DNA of 32,097 bases, taken from positions 1-32,097 of the forward strand of contig JAFUZP010000031.1 of the NCBI GenBank assembly GCA_017476545.1, read 5' to 3'. A program made the translations under genes and the position numbers. Below the pieces are notes generated by a model. That model searched no databases. It had not been told where the DNA came from and was given only the letters and a program-made list of their open reading frames with translations. Below, piece after piece: positions 24,590 to 32,097 of the stretch. How positions within the stretch are numbered: position 1 is the first letter of the stretch; each line of letters opens with the position of its first letter. The DNA is from Alloprevotella sp. Lineage in GTDB: Bacteria > Bacteroidota > Bacteroidia > Bacteroidales > Bacteroidaceae.

Positions 24590-25423
24590 TTAATTAGTGT
24601 TGCGTTGTGGCACTTCCTCCCTCGTGTTGTTTTCCATCAACTGGAAGTCCTTTTTGCGTAGCTTGAAGGAGTTGGTGAGGTATTTGTCGCGTACAATTTG
24701 ATTTTCCGCCAGTTCTTCAGGCGTTCCGGCAAAGAGAATTTTTCCTTCAAATAGCAGGTAGGCGCGGTCTGTGATGCAGAGCGTTTCCTCAACGTTGTGG
24801 TCGGTGATAAGGATGCCGATGTGGCGTTTTTTTAGCTGCCACACCACTTTTTGGATGTCCTCTACTGCGATGGGGTCCACCCCTGCGAAAGGTTCGTCCA
24901 ACATGATGAACTTGGGGTCTATGGCGAGGCATCGGGCAATCTCCGTGCGCCTCCGTTCGCCGCCGCTCAGAGCCGTGCCCTTGTTCTTGCGCACTTTACC
25001 GAGATTGAACTCTGCGATGAGGCTTTCCATCTTATCCTTGCGGTAACTGTAGGGGCGGCCTGTCATTTCGAGAACGGACATGATGTTGTCCTCAACGGAC
25101 ATGTCACGGAACACGCTGGGCTCTTGCGCGAGATAGCCGATGCCGTACTTTGCGCGTTTATAGACGGGAAAGTCCGTAATTTCATGGCTGTTGAGGAATA
25201 TTTTTCCCCCATTCGGCACAACGAGGCCTGTGGTCATATAGAAAGAGGTCGTCTTGCCGGCACCGTTCGGGCCGAGCAATCCGACAATTTCGCCCTGTCG
25301 CACGTCAAAACTTACGCCATTGACAACCGTACGGCGGCCGTATTTTTTTATAAGTCCCTCGGTGCGCAGCACCATCTGGTCGTTCTCTGCCAACCGGGCC
25401 AGGTCTTTCTGAATGTCGTCCAT
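24590..25423 (-). CDS. lptB: LPS export ABC transporter ATP-binding protein LptB
   Basis: This cytoplasmic ATPase powers LPS extraction from the inner membrane with LptF/G. Walker A GPNGAGKTT is at 51-59, signature LSGGERRRTEIARCLA follows, and Walker B is FIMLDEPFAGVDP. GYLAQEPSVFRDMSVEDNIM is the LptB-type Q-loop region. I chose ATG 25423 (277 residues) over 25471, because a -7-like box lies inside the longer frame; M17 of the chosen frame (MVLRTEGL) is another option closer to the usual ~241. The C-terminal extension (about 35 residues, KLRKKDFQLMENNTREE) exceeds the E. coli protein. lptF/G are not in the window. Confidence 0.93.
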   Translation of the reverse strand: MDDIQKDLARLAENDQMVLRTEGLIKKYGRRTVVNGVSFDVRQGEIVGLLGPNGAGKTTSFYMTTGLVVPNGGKIFLNSHEITDFPVYKRAKYGIGYLAQEPSVFRDMSVEDNIMSVLEMTGRPYSYRKDKMESLIAEFNLGKVRKNKGTALSGGERRRTEIARCLAIDPKFIMLDEPFAGVDPIAVEDIQKVVWQLKKRHIGILITDHNVEETLCITDRAYLLFEGKILFAGTPEELAENQIVRDKYLTNSFKLRKKDFQLMENNTREEVPQRNTN

Positions 25424-25447
25424 GTGTCTGTAGCTCTTTGCTGGGTG

Positions 25448-25455
25448 CGAAGTTA
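25448..25455 (-). promoter_or_regulatory. candidate -7 element of lptB
   Basis: TAACTTCG on the minus strand lies 25 bp before the chosen lptB ATG, within the longer reading frame. It shares GTAACTTCGC with the region before proS. Confidence 0.4.
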
Positions 25456-25495
25456 CGAAAAATCCCCGCACCGGGAGAGCGTGTGGCGGGGATTT
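25455..25495 (-). terminator. terminator of the acyl-CoA synthetase gene
   Basis: AAATCCCCGC (25460-25469) pairs perfectly with GCGGGGATTT (25486-25495). Read on the minus strand the stem ends in a T5 run. It is 21 bp past the stop of the upstream gene and overlaps the lptB promoter region. Confidence 0.75.
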
Positions 25496-25515
25496 GTTCG
25501 CATTTTAGGGAAGTT

Positions 25516-27189
25516 TTAGATTTCCGCGTCGGCGTAGAGGAAACGCTTGATGCTCTTCTTCGGCGTTTTCTCGAATTCCTCGGGCCAGATTCGGATACCG
25601 GCTAGTTGTTCGTAGTTGTTCACCATGAGGTTCAGGTCTTTGCGGTTCTGTTCCATTTGTGCCTCGATCATGGCTTGGTCCAGGCCGTCTTTTTCCGCTT
25701 GCTCGGTGTCGGGATAGACGAGGGCGTAGAGACGCTCGTTTTTCTGGATAACGACGCATTCCGCCACATATGGCAGGGTGTTCAGCTTCTCCTCAATTTC
25801 TTCCGGATAGATGTTCTGTCCGGAGGAACCAAGGAGCATGTTCTTGGAACGTCCACGGATGTAAAGATTGCCTTCCTCGTCCACAAGTCCGAGGTCTCCC
25901 GTGTGATACCATCCTTCAGGGTCGATTGCGGCCGCCGTTGCTTCAGGGTTTTTGTAGTATCCCAGCATGACATTTGCTCCGCGCACTAGTATCTCGCCGA
26001 CGACATTCTCGGGATCGGGGCTGTCAATACGCAGTTCCATATTCGGCACTATCTTGCCGCAGGAACCCAACTGCTGCTCTTTCCAGTCGTTGTATGTGAT
26101 GATGGGCGCACACTCCGTCGCGCCATAGCCAACTGTGTAGTTGAAGCCGATGCGGTGGAGCAGGGCATCGATGTCACGGTTGAATGCGGCGCCGCCGATT
26201 ATGATTTCATAAAAATTGCCGCCGAACGCCTCGTAGAGCTGAGTACGTATGCGTTCGCAGATCTTATCGCTGATGACAGGGAGGCGCAACAGCACCTTCA
26301 TGCTCGGTGTCTGTAGCTTCGGGAGGACGGCCTTCTTGATGATTTTCTCGATGATTAGGGGGACGGAGATGATTAGGTCGGGCTTCACTTCGCCGAACGC
26401 CTTGAAGATGATGTTCGGGCTGGGTATGCGCGTGAGGAAGTAGATGTGCATCCCGCTCATGAACTCGTAGAGTAGCTCGTAAGCCATGCCGTACATGTGG
26501 GCAAGTGGCAGGATGCTGATGACTTTCATCCCGGGCTTCAGAATGTGGCCGAGCACCTGATTGGCGAAGAACATGTTCGACCAAAGCGCGCGGTAGGGTA
26601 TAAGTACTCCTTTGGACTTTGAGGTTGTTCCGCTCGTATAGTTCAGTACGGCCAGTGCGTCCGGGTCGCTAGCAGGGCGGTAGTGTACGTGTTCTGGGCG
26701 GAAGAACTTCGGGTATTTTTCGCCGAAGAACCGGTTGAGGTTTTCGCGGGCCTCTGTGAGGCGTTCCGAACGGGAGACGAGCAGCTCGTAGTCCTGTAGT
26801 TGGATAATACCCTCAAGTACGGGCATTTGTTCCGCGTCCAGAGTAGGCCATATCTGGTCGCCTACGAGGAGCAGGCGGGCGTCGCTGTGGTTTACGATGT
26901 CGTGTACCTGCGGAGCCTTGAACTCGTGCAGGATAGGGACGGCTACCGCGCCGTAACCCAGAATGGCGAAGAAGGCCGATGCCCAGGCCGCGCAGTTACG
27001 CCCGCATAGGGCTACTTTGTCGCCCGGCTGCAGGCCGGCATGTTCAAAGAGCAAGTGCAGTTTCTCGATTTTCCGGGCCACGTCGTGATATTGCAGGGTG
27101 ACGCCCTGATAGTCTGTCAGTGCGTCGCGGTTCCAATTGTCCCGTATGCTCTGCTCGAACATGCCTACGAAGTCTTGGTACTGGTTCAT
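25516..27189 (-). CDS. long-chain acyl-CoA synthetase / AMP-binding ligase
   Basis: This 557-residue adenylate-forming enzyme probably activates fatty acids with ATP and CoA for lipid synthesis. I chose ATG 27189 (MNQYQDFVGMFEQSIRDNW); the frame upstream is low-quality and contains the promoter. Motifs in order: LNYTSGTTSKSKGVLI (phosphate-binding loop), YGATECAPIITYNDW, GWYHTGDLGLVDEEGNLYIR and GRSKNMLLGSSGQNIYPEEI. The family is long-chain-fatty-acid–CoA ligase-like, but chain-length preference cannot be read. It is a single gene, with a candidate promoter box at 27253-27260 and a strong terminator. Confidence 0.92.
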   Translation of the reverse strand: MNQYQDFVGMFEQSIRDNWNRDALTDYQGVTLQYHDVARKIEKLHLLFEHAGLQPGDKVALCGRNCAAWASAFFAILGYGAVAVPILHEFKAPQVHDIVNHSDARLLLVGDQIWPTLDAEQMPVLEGIIQLQDYELLVSRSERLTEARENLNRFFGEKYPKFFRPEHVHYRPASDPDALAVLNYTSGTTSKSKGVLIPYRALWSNMFFANQVLGHILKPGMKVISILPLAHMYGMAYELLYEFMSGMHIYFLTRIPSPNIIFKAFGEVKPDLIISVPLIIEKIIKKAVLPKLQTPSMKVLLRLPVISDKICERIRTQLYEAFGGNFYEIIIGGAAFNRDIDALLHRIGFNYTVGYGATECAPIITYNDWKEQQLGSCGKIVPNMELRIDSPDPENVVGEILVRGANVMLGYYKNPEATAAAIDPEGWYHTGDLGLVDEEGNLYIRGRSKNMLLGSSGQNIYPEEIEEKLNTLPYVAECVVIQKNERLYALVYPDTEQAEKDGLDQAMIEAQMEQNRKDLNLMVNNYEQLAGIRIWPEEFEKTPKKSIKRFLYADAEI

Positions 27190-27252
27190 GTCTTTCTTAG
27201 TTTTCTTTGGTGGTTCTTGTGACCGAAATGGCACATTTTCCAAAATTTTGTG

Positions 27253-27260
27253 CAAAAGTA
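27253..27260 (-). promoter_or_regulatory. -7 box of the acyl-CoA synthetase gene
   Basis: TACTTTTG on the minus strand matches TAnnTTTG, 64 bp upstream of the chosen ATG. The -33 element is unclear. Its place inside the longer open frame supports the shorter start. Confidence 0.55.
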
Positions 27261-27393
27261 GGCAAAAATCCTGATAGTGTATAGTGAAACGCGAATAATG
27301 TTGCATTTTTTCTCGTCGCAGCCTTGCAGCACCCTTTTCGGAGGGGTATTCGCTGCTCTGTCCTTCCTTTTTGGCAGCTTGCCGCCTCCGCGT

Positions 27394-27424
27394 TTGGTGC
27401 ATTCGGGCGTTCTGCGTAAATTTG
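27394..27424 (+). promoter_or_regulatory. Bacteroidetes-type promoter of mltG
   Basis: TTG (27394-27396) and TAAATTTG (27417-27424) are separated by exactly 20 bp; the leader would be about 55 nt. The rest of the divergent gap 27190-27486 holds the opposing promoter and no further gene. Confidence 0.75.
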
Positions 27425-27486
27425 CACGGAAAACGGATGTGCCTGCCGCACCCTGATGTCTCACAATACAAACGAATTTGTCTCCA

Positions 27487-28506
27487 ATGCCTCACACCCG
27501 CCGCTTGCGCCGTCACCTGCTGGCGTTCTTTCTGTTTGTTATGCTCGTCGCTGTGGCGGGTTGGTTTTTCTTTTTCCCCATGACGGGTACGCCCGGCACT
27601 TGCATCTACCTCCGCCCCGGTACGGAGCAGACAGACCTGCGCGCAGCTCTTGAGACAGCAGCACGCGCACCGCAACGGGCGGCATTCCGCCTATTGGCCG
27701 ACTTGGCGCACTACAACGGGCACGAGCGTGCCGGCCGCTACCGCCTGGACGGGGTGGGTGCACTCAACTTACTTCGTAACCTGCGCAACGGGCAGCAGGA
27801 GCCGCTCCGCTTGAGCGTACCGCTCGTTTGGACTCCTATGCACCTGGCCAAGCGGTTGGGTGACCGCCTCGCAGCGGACTCTGCGGCTTTTGCCAAAGCC
27901 TTCGCCGATACGGCATTGCTTGCCGAGCTTGGCTGCACGCCAGCAGGGGTGTTCAATATTATTATCCCGGACACCTATGAACTCTACTGGACGGTGACTC
28001 CCGGCGACTTCCTGAGGCGCATGAAGCGGGAGAGTGCTGCGTTTTGGACGGAAGCGCGCCGCAGTGAGGCGGAACGTCAGGGGCTTACGCCGAACCAGGT
28101 GGTCGCGCTGGCCTCTATCGTGGAGAAGGAAACGGCCGACGGGGCGGAGAAACCGCGTATCGCGGGACTCTATCTCAACCGACTGCGCCAGGGAATCCGC
28201 TTACAAGCCGACCCCACGGTCAAATTCGCCGTCGGAGACTTCGGGTTGCGCCGTATCCTGAACTCCCACCTCAGTACTCCGTCGCCCTATAATACCTACC
28301 TCGTTTCCGGTTTGCCCCCTGCACCCATCTGTCTCCCTTCGCGCGAGAGCATCGAAGCAGTGCTTTCCGCAGAGCAACACAACTATATATATATGTGCGC
28401 GCGCGAGGACTTCAGCGGGACGCACCGTTTCGCGGAAACTTACGCCGAGCATCAGCAGAATGCCCGCCGCTACGTGGCTGCGCTCAACCAGCGGGGAATC
28501 AAATAG
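27487..28506 (+). CDS. mltG: endolytic murein transglycosylase MltG (YceG-like)
   Basis: This 339-residue protein has one N-terminal membrane anchor (about 8-32, LLAFFLFVMLVAVAGWFFFF) and a periplasmic YceG domain. It cleaves nascent glycan strands and is thought to set their length. ALASIVEKETADGAEKPRIA contains the catalytic Glu, and AGLYLNRLRQGIRLQADPTV, SPYNTYLVSGLPPAPICLPS and FAETYAEHQQNARRY are family blocks. I chose ATG 27487; the in-frame TTG at 27478 is possible but less likely. It is monocistronic, with its own promoter, and converges on glyA. Confidence 0.94.
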   Translation: MPHTRRLRRHLLAFFLFVMLVAVAGWFFFFPMTGTPGTCIYLRPGTEQTDLRAALETAARAPQRAAFRLLADLAHYNGHERAGRYRLDGVGALNLLRNLRNGQQEPLRLSVPLVWTPMHLAKRLGDRLAADSAAFAKAFADTALLAELGCTPAGVFNIIIPDTYELYWTVTPGDFLRRMKRESAAFWTEARRSEAERQGLTPNQVVALASIVEKETADGAEKPRIAGLYLNRLRQGIRLQADPTVKFAVGDFGLRRILNSHLSTPSPYNTYLVSGLPPAPICLPSRESIEAVLSAEQHNYIYMCAREDFSGTHRFAETYAEHQQNARRYVAALNQRGIK

Positions 28507-28533
28507 CGTGCAGCGTTGCGTACGCATAACAGG

Positions 28534-28583
28534 AGGGCGGGCAGACAAAACCAAGCTGAACAGCCGGCTTGTCTGCCCGTCCT
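28534..28583 (+). terminator. 15-bp hairpin downstream of mltG
   Basis: AGGGCGGGCAGACAA (28534-28548) pairs with 28569-28583 with one mismatch; the loop contains a further CAAGC/GGCTTG stem. It is 28 bp past the mltG stop with no T-run. Confidence 0.6.
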
Positions 28584-28634
28584 AAATGTATCTGTCCGCT
28601 GTTGGAAGATGCCGTCGCGGCAGACGGATATCCT

Positions 28635-28736
28635 TACCCATAGGGTTGGCGTTTCCTACCCCTGCGGTTAGTCCTTCCTATCCCTGCGGTTAGTTTCTTG
28701 TACCCCTATGGCTATTCTTCCTTAATCCTCGGGTCG
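28635..28736. repeat. 22-bp palindromic array D (5 units)
   Basis: Cores begin at 28635 (TACCCATAGGGTTG), 28657 (TACCCCTGCGGTTA), 28679 (TATCCCTGCGGTTA), 28701 (TACCCCTATGGCTA) and 28723 (AATCCTCGGGTCGG), each exactly 22 bp apart. Spacers are GCGTTTCC, GTCCTTCC, GTTTCTTG and TTCTTCCT. It lies between convergent mltG and glyA and ends about 25 bp from the glyA stop. Confidence 0.85.
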
Positions 28737-28761
28737 GTCCGCAGTCTTCCTGCACCTTTCT

Positions 28762-30042
28762 TTACCACGCGAAGATGGGATAGTCTTTCATCGTTGCGTT
28801 TACACGTGCGCGGACTTTGGCGATAACGGCTTCGTCCGTGGGAGCGTTGAGTACTTCCTCAATCATTTCGGCTATTTCCACCATGAAGTCTTCCTTGGCG
28901 CCGCGCGTCGTGATGGCGGGCGTGCCGAGGCGGATGCCGCTGGTCTGGAAGGCGGAGCGCGTGTCGAAGGGCACCATGTTCTTATTGACGGTGATGTCGG
29001 CGCTGACGAGGGCGTTCTCGGCCACCTTACCCGTGAGTTCGGGATACTTCGGGCGCAGGTCCACGAGCATGGAGTGGTTGTCCGTGCCGCCACTGACGAT
29101 GTCGAAGCCGCGCTTTACAAGCTCCTCGGCCAAACGGGCTGCATTCTTCTTCACTTGTGTCTGGTAAACCTTGAAACTGGGGTCGAGGGCTTCGCCAAAG
29201 GCAACAGCCTTGGCAGCGATGACATGCTCCAGAGGACCGCCCTGTTGGCCGGGGAATACGGCGCTGTTCAGGAGGCTGGACATCATGCGCACTTCACCCT
29301 TCTTCGTTGTGATGCCCCAAGGATTCTCAAAGTCCTTACCCATCAGGATGATGCCACCGCGCGGACCGCGAAGCGTCTTGTGGGTGGTAGAGGTGACGAT
29401 GTGGGCATACTTCACGGGGTTATCCAAGAGGCCAGCGGCGATAAGGCCGGCGGGATGAGCCATATCTACCATGAAGATGGCACCTACCTGGTCGGCAATC
29501 TTGCGCATACGGGCATAATCCCATTCGCGACTATAAGCCGAGCCGCCGCCGATGATAAGTTTGGGCTTGTGCTGGAGGGCAAGCTGTTCCATTTCGTCAT
29601 AGTCCACACGTCCGGTCTCGCGGTTCAGGTTGTAACCCACGGGATGGTAGAGGATGCCGCTCGTATTGACAGCTGAGCCGTGGCTGAGGTGACCACCATG
29701 GTCGAGGTTCAGTCCCATGAAAGTATCGCCGGGTTTCAGCACAGCCAGTAGAACGGCGGCATTGGCTTGAGCACCGCTATGGGGCTGCACGTTGGCGTAT
29801 TCTGCGCCGTAGAGCTGCTTAATGCGGTCGATGGCGATGTTCTCCGTTTGGTCAACCACCTGGCAGCCGCCGTAGTAGCGGTGGCCGGGATAGCCTTCGG
29901 CATACTTATTCGTAAGGCAGGAGCCCATGGCCTGCATTACCTGCTCGCTGACAAAATTTTCAGAGGCAATCAGTTCGATGCCCCGCAGCTGGCGTTGGTG
30001 TTCTTCCTCTATGAGGCGGAAGATTTCGGTGTCTTTTTGCAT
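28762..30042 (-). CDS. glyA: serine hydroxymethyltransferase
   Basis: This 426-residue PLP enzyme interconverts serine + THF and glycine + 5,10-methylene-THF, supplying one-carbon units. [10 protein letters not shown] (near 23) and [16 protein letters not shown] (45-60) are family signatures, [10 protein letters not shown] holds the PLP Asp, and [15 protein letters not shown] carries the Schiff-base Lys (K222). Length is normal. It lies 64 bp downstream of pyrB on the same strand; a shared transcript linking one-carbon and pyrimidine supply is plausible but unproven. Confidence 0.97.
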   Translation of the reverse strand: MQKDTEIFRLIEEEHQRQLRGIELIASENFVSEQVMQAMGSCLTNKYAEGYPGHRYYGGCQVVDQTENIAIDRIKQLYGAEYANVQPHSGAQANAAVLLAVLKPGDTFMGLNLDHGGHLSHGSAVNTSGILYHPVGYNLNRETGRVDYDEMEQLALQHKPKLIIGGGSAYSREWDYARMRKIADQVGAIFMVDMAHPAGLIAAGLLDNPVKYAHIVTSTTHKTLRGPRGGIILMGKDFENPWGITTKKGEVRMMSSLLNSAVFPGQQGGPLEHVIAAKAVAFGEALDPSFKVYQTQVKKNAARLAEELVKRGFDIVSGGTDNHSMLVDLRPKYPELTGKVAENALVSADITVNKNMVPFDTRSAFQTSGIRLGTPAITTRGAKEDFMVEIAEMIEEVLNAPTDEAVIAKVRARVNATMKDYPIFAW

Positions 30043-30106
30043 ATTTGTTTAGGTTAGTTGTTTTTTCAGGGATTATAGGAAACTTTAGGAGAGCCGAGGT
30101 ATTCTT

Positions 30107-31039
30107 TTAGGCGCGCACGTCGTCCAGGGTGAGGCCGAGTGCGTCGCAGAGGATGGCCTGGCGCATGAAGAGTCCGTTCTTGGCCTGCTGGAAATAGTAG
30201 GCGTGGGGGCTGTCGTCCACGTCAGTACTGATTTCGTTCACACGGGGCAGCGGATGGAGGATGCGCATGTTGGCGCGAGCGTCGCGCAGCATGTCGCGAT
30301 TCAAGATATAGACGTCCTTCACACGTTCGTATTCGTCCAGGTCGGCAAATCGCTCACGCTGGACACGCGTCATGTAGAGGATGTCCGCCTCCGCAATGGT
30401 GGCGGCGTCAAAGCGTTCCGTCTCCGTGAAACGTATGCCGTGCTCGTGGCAGTATTCTTTGTACTTCTCGGGCATGGCGAGCTCACGCGGCGCAATGAAG
30501 GTGAATGTGGGGTTGAAGTGTCCCATAGCCTGTAGCAGGGAATGGACGGTGCGCCCGTACTTCAGGTCGCCCACGAGGTGTATGTTGAGGTTTTCCAGCG
30601 TGCCCTGCGTCTGGAGTATGGTGTAGAGGTCCAGCATGGTCTGCGTGGGGTGCTGGTTGGCGCCGTCGCCGGCATTAACAATAGGCACGGGACTCACTTT
30701 CACGGCACGTTCGGCTGCGCCCTCGATGTAGTGGCGCATGACGATGACGTCGGCATAGTTGCCCACCATGCGTATGGTGTCTTCCAGCGTCTCGCCCTTC
30801 GTAGAACTGGTGACGGCGGGGTCGCTGAAGCCGATGACGCGGGCACCGAGGCGCAGGGCTGCGGTCTCGAAGGATAGACGCGTGCGCGTGCTGGGCTCGA
30901 AGAAGAGCGTGGCAACGATGCGCCCGTCAAGGATTTTGCGGTTGGGCTGGCGTTCAAATTCACGCCCCATGCGGAGCAGGTACTCCAGGCGTTCGCGCGA
31001 GAGACCTTTGATGGTGGTAAGGTTGTTGAAAGTGGTCAT
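30107..31039 (-). CDS. pyrB: aspartate carbamoyltransferase catalytic subunit
   Basis: This 310-residue enzyme condenses carbamoyl phosphate and aspartate, the first committed pyrimidine step. I chose ATG 31039 ([20 protein letters not shown]), which matches the family length; the upstream extension to 31171 is lysine/serine-rich and non-family. The carbamoyl-phosphate site [15 protein letters not shown] is intact, as are [10 protein letters not shown] and the PLPRVNEIS aspartate loop. In many bacteria with this class of enzyme pyrI follows directly; here only 64 bp separates it from glyA, so the regulatory chain is absent or elsewhere. Confidence 0.95.
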   Translation of the reverse strand: MTTFNNLTTIKGLSRERLEYLLRMGREFERQPNRKILDGRIVATLFFEPSTRTRLSFETAALRLGARVIGFSDPAVTSSTKGETLEDTIRMVGNYADVIVMRHYIEGAAERAVKVSPVPIVNAGDGANQHPTQTMLDLYTILQTQGTLENLNIHLVGDLKYGRTVHSLLQAMGHFNPTFTFIAPRELAMPEKYKEYCHEHGIRFTETERFDAATIAEADILYMTRVQRERFADLDEYERVKDVYILNRDMLRDARANMRILHPLPRVNEISTDVDDSPHAYYFQQAKNGLFMRQAILCDALGLTLDDVRA

Positions 31040-31089
31040 GGGTGGAACTTTTGGTGACGGGCGCGGATTATCGGCGTCCTTAACGGAAG

Positions 31090-31097
31090 CGAAAATA
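31090..31097 (-). promoter_or_regulatory. candidate -7 element of pyrB
   Basis: TATTTTCG on the minus strand lies 51 bp before the chosen pyrB ATG. It is one base from TAnnTTTG and has no clear -33 TTG. Confidence 0.3.
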
Positions 31098-31191
31098 GCA
31101 AAAGAAAATAAAAGCACCACGCCGGGAAAGGAAAAAATGTGCGGACAGACGATTTTTTTCGTTTCGTGCACGGCATATAATAATAATGCCT

Positions 31192-31199
31192 TATCTTTG
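31192..31199 (+). promoter_or_regulatory. -7 box of the rubrerythrin gene
   Basis: TATCTTTG, followed by C, matches TAnnTTTG, 126 bp upstream of the ATG. The -33 region has TTTCG rather than TTG. The leader of about 115 nt contains GGCC-rich potential stems (31230-31260) but no recognisable riboswitch. Confidence 0.55.
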
Positions 31200-31324
31200 C
31201 AGCATACCTGCGGATAATGGCCGGTGCTCCTGCGGAAAGTGGGGCCTGCCCACGGCCGTGTGAATTATGCGGCTCCTTTTGGTAAAATGATCCCATAACA
31301 ATTAAACACAACAATCACAGCATT

Positions 31325-31867
31325 ATGAAGGACTTAAAAGGCACAAAAACAGAGCGGAACTTGCAGACGGCGTTTGCCGGCGAGTCACAAGCGCGCAACA
31401 AGTACACCTACTACGCTTCCAAAGCTAAGAAGGACGGTTACGTACAAATCGCCAAAATCTTTGAAGAGACGGCGGCTAACGAGAAGGAACACGCCAAGAT
31501 TTGGTTCAAACTGCTGCATGGCGGCGCAGTACCCGGCACTGAGGAAAATCTGCTTGATGCTGCCGAAGGCGAGAACTACGAGTGGACGGACATGTACGCG
31601 CAGTTCGCTCGCGAGGCACGCGAGGAAGGTTTCCCCGAAATCGCAGCAAAGTTCGAAATGGTCGGTGCTATTGAGAAGCACCACGAGGAGCGTTACCGCC
31701 GCCTGTTGAAGAACATCGAAGATGCCGTAGTCTTCAGCCGCGACGGCGACTGCATCTGGCAGTGCTCCAACTGCGGGCACATCGTCATCGGGCCGAAGGC
31801 GCCGGAGGTTTGTCCCGTTTGCGACCATCCGAAGTCCTACTTCGAGCTCCGCGCGGAGAACTACTAA
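31325..31867 (+). CDS. rubrerythrin
   Basis: This 180-residue cytoplasmic peroxidase reduces hydrogen peroxide in anaerobes. An N-terminal ferritin-like four-helix domain (1-135) has the diiron ligands in AFAGESQA (E20), ANEKEHAK (E53, H56) and the EKHHEERY block near 117-124. The C-terminal rubredoxin-like domain binds one iron through C147-x2-C150 and C163-x2-C166. Length and layout are classical. It stands alone between its promoter and a very strong terminator and is divergent from pyrB. Confidence 0.97.
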   Translation: MKDLKGTKTERNLQTAFAGESQARNKYTYYASKAKKDGYVQIAKIFEETAANEKEHAKIWFKLLHGGAVPGTEENLLDAAEGENYEWTDMYAQFAREAREEGFPEIAAKFEMVGAIEKHHEERYRRLLKNIEDAVVFSRDGDCIWQCSNCGHIVIGPKAPEVCPVCDHPKSYFELRAENY

Positions 31868-31916
31868 AGCATCTTTCCGCGGAGCGTTCAGCTACGGATA
31901 GCACGCTAAAAATTTT

Positions 31917-31960
31917 CCCGCATACGGACATAAAATTGTCTGTATGCGGGAATATTTTTT
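31917..31960 (+). terminator. rubrerythrin terminator
   Basis: A 14-bp stem, CCCGCATACGGACA (31917-31930) with 31937-31950 (one G-T pair) around a TAAAAT loop, is followed by AATATTTTTT. It is a textbook intrinsic terminator. Confidence 0.9.
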
Positions 31961-32000
31961 TATTGGTGTCCGCTAAAACTTTTTTGTACAAATAAAAATT

Positions 32001-32034
32001 AGGCTGAAACCCTAGTGTGGGATTCAGCCTTTTT
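32001..32034 (+). terminator. hairpin upstream of the truncated transposase-like frame
   Basis: AGGCTGAA (32001-32008) and CCC pair with GGG and TTCAGCCT (32023-32030), with one A-A mismatch, followed by TTTTTG. It could block transcription entering from rubrerythrin. Confidence 0.65.
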
Positions 32035-32036
32035 GT

Positions 32037-32044
32037 TACCTTTG
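32037..32044 (+). promoter_or_regulatory. -7 box upstream of the truncated frame
   Basis: TACCTTTG matches TAnnTTTG and lies 25 bp before the ATG at 32069; the -33 site is not clear. Confidence 0.5.
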
Positions 32045-32068
32045 TTTTTACCACAAAACTTCGATAAC

Positions 32069-32097
32069 ATGAACAAAGGTACACATTTTATCGGACA
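32069..32097 (+). CDS. 5' end of a probable IS4-family transposase (partial)
   Basis: Only nine full codons (MNKGTHFIG) are inside the window. This opening resembles Bacteroidales IS4-family/DUF4372 transposases as I remember them, and the upstream hairpin-promoter layout fits an insertion sequence. The identification is tentative. Confidence 0.4.

Larger units (their letters stand above)
31966..32097 (+). mobile_element. left end of a probable insertion sequence
   Basis: After the rubrerythrin terminator the sequence becomes AT-rich. It shows, in order, a possible end (GTGTCCGCTAAAACT from 31966), a terminator hairpin, a TACCTTTG promoter box, and the start of a frame resembling IS4-like transposases of Bacteroidales. 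The other end is beyond the window, so the element and its inverted repeats cannot be confirmed. Confidence 0.45.

Noticed and set aside
27190-27675. 162-residue N-terminal extension of the acyl-CoA synthetase
   Set aside because: The extra region contains a TAnnTTTG box and overlaps the divergent mltG promoter and start; AMP-ligase homology begins at the 27189 ATG.
31040-31171. 44-residue extension of pyrB
   Set aside because: It exceeds the normal family length, and the first conserved residues follow ATG 31039; it probably is the 5' leader.

Overview
The window is a chromosomal segment of a fairly GC-rich member of the Bacteroidales, most likely close to Prevotella/Paraprevotella. The evidence is the Bacteroidetes-restricted families DUF4290, DUF4494 and DUF4248, a C-terminal dockerin-like tandem on a secreted protein, an archaeal-type prolyl-tRNA synthetase, and promoters of the Bacteroidetes form (TTG, 19-20 bp, TAnnTTTG) in front of several genes. 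Genus placement is an inference. Nearly all genes are housekeeping. No CRISPR array, prophage, rRNA or tRNA was seen. The start of a probable insertion sequence lies at the right edge.

Layout: 172-1692 (+) encodes a secreted dockerin-like protein. It is followed by a 14-bp-stem hairpin and a 12-unit, 23-bp tandem array, then ppdK (-). A small DUF4248 gene (-) and an outer-membrane beta-barrel gene (+) come next. A long minus-strand operon runs from about 13.5 kb down to 6.6 kb: tsaB, DUF4290, murA, rimM, dxr, rseP, membrane metallophosphoesterase. It joins tRNA modification, peptidoglycan precursor synthesis, 16S processing, isoprenoid synthesis and envelope stress proteolysis. An OmpA-like lipoprotein (-) follows. 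A plus-strand cluster then carries proS, an ABC-F ATPase, an M13 metallopeptidase and metA. Minus-strand genes from 27.2 to 21.5 kb are an acyl-CoA synthetase, lptB, a GH25 lysozyme, DUF4494, a YggS-type PLP protein and ispE. mltG (+), glyA and pyrB (-) and rubrerythrin (+) complete the window.

The most unusual signal is a family of intergenic arrays that no gene explains. Four arrays (about 5.67-5.77, 13.60-13.72, 21.31-21.39 and 28.64-28.74 kb) are built from a 14-bp pseudo-palindrome close to TAnCCCTNNGGTTA. It repeats at exactly 22 bp, with spacers that are not conserved. The arrays are 7.3-8 kb apart. A fifth, different array (1824-2099) repeats GACC-N6-GGTC every 23 bp. Constant phase, conserved palindromic core and free spacer suggest cooperative protein binding on one DNA face or a nucleoid/RNA-structure role. 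This is inference. Other points of note are a MurA with Asp in place of the fosfomycin-target Cys, a MetA with the Glu that predicts acetyl- rather than succinyl-transfer, and a pyrB without an adjacent pyrI.
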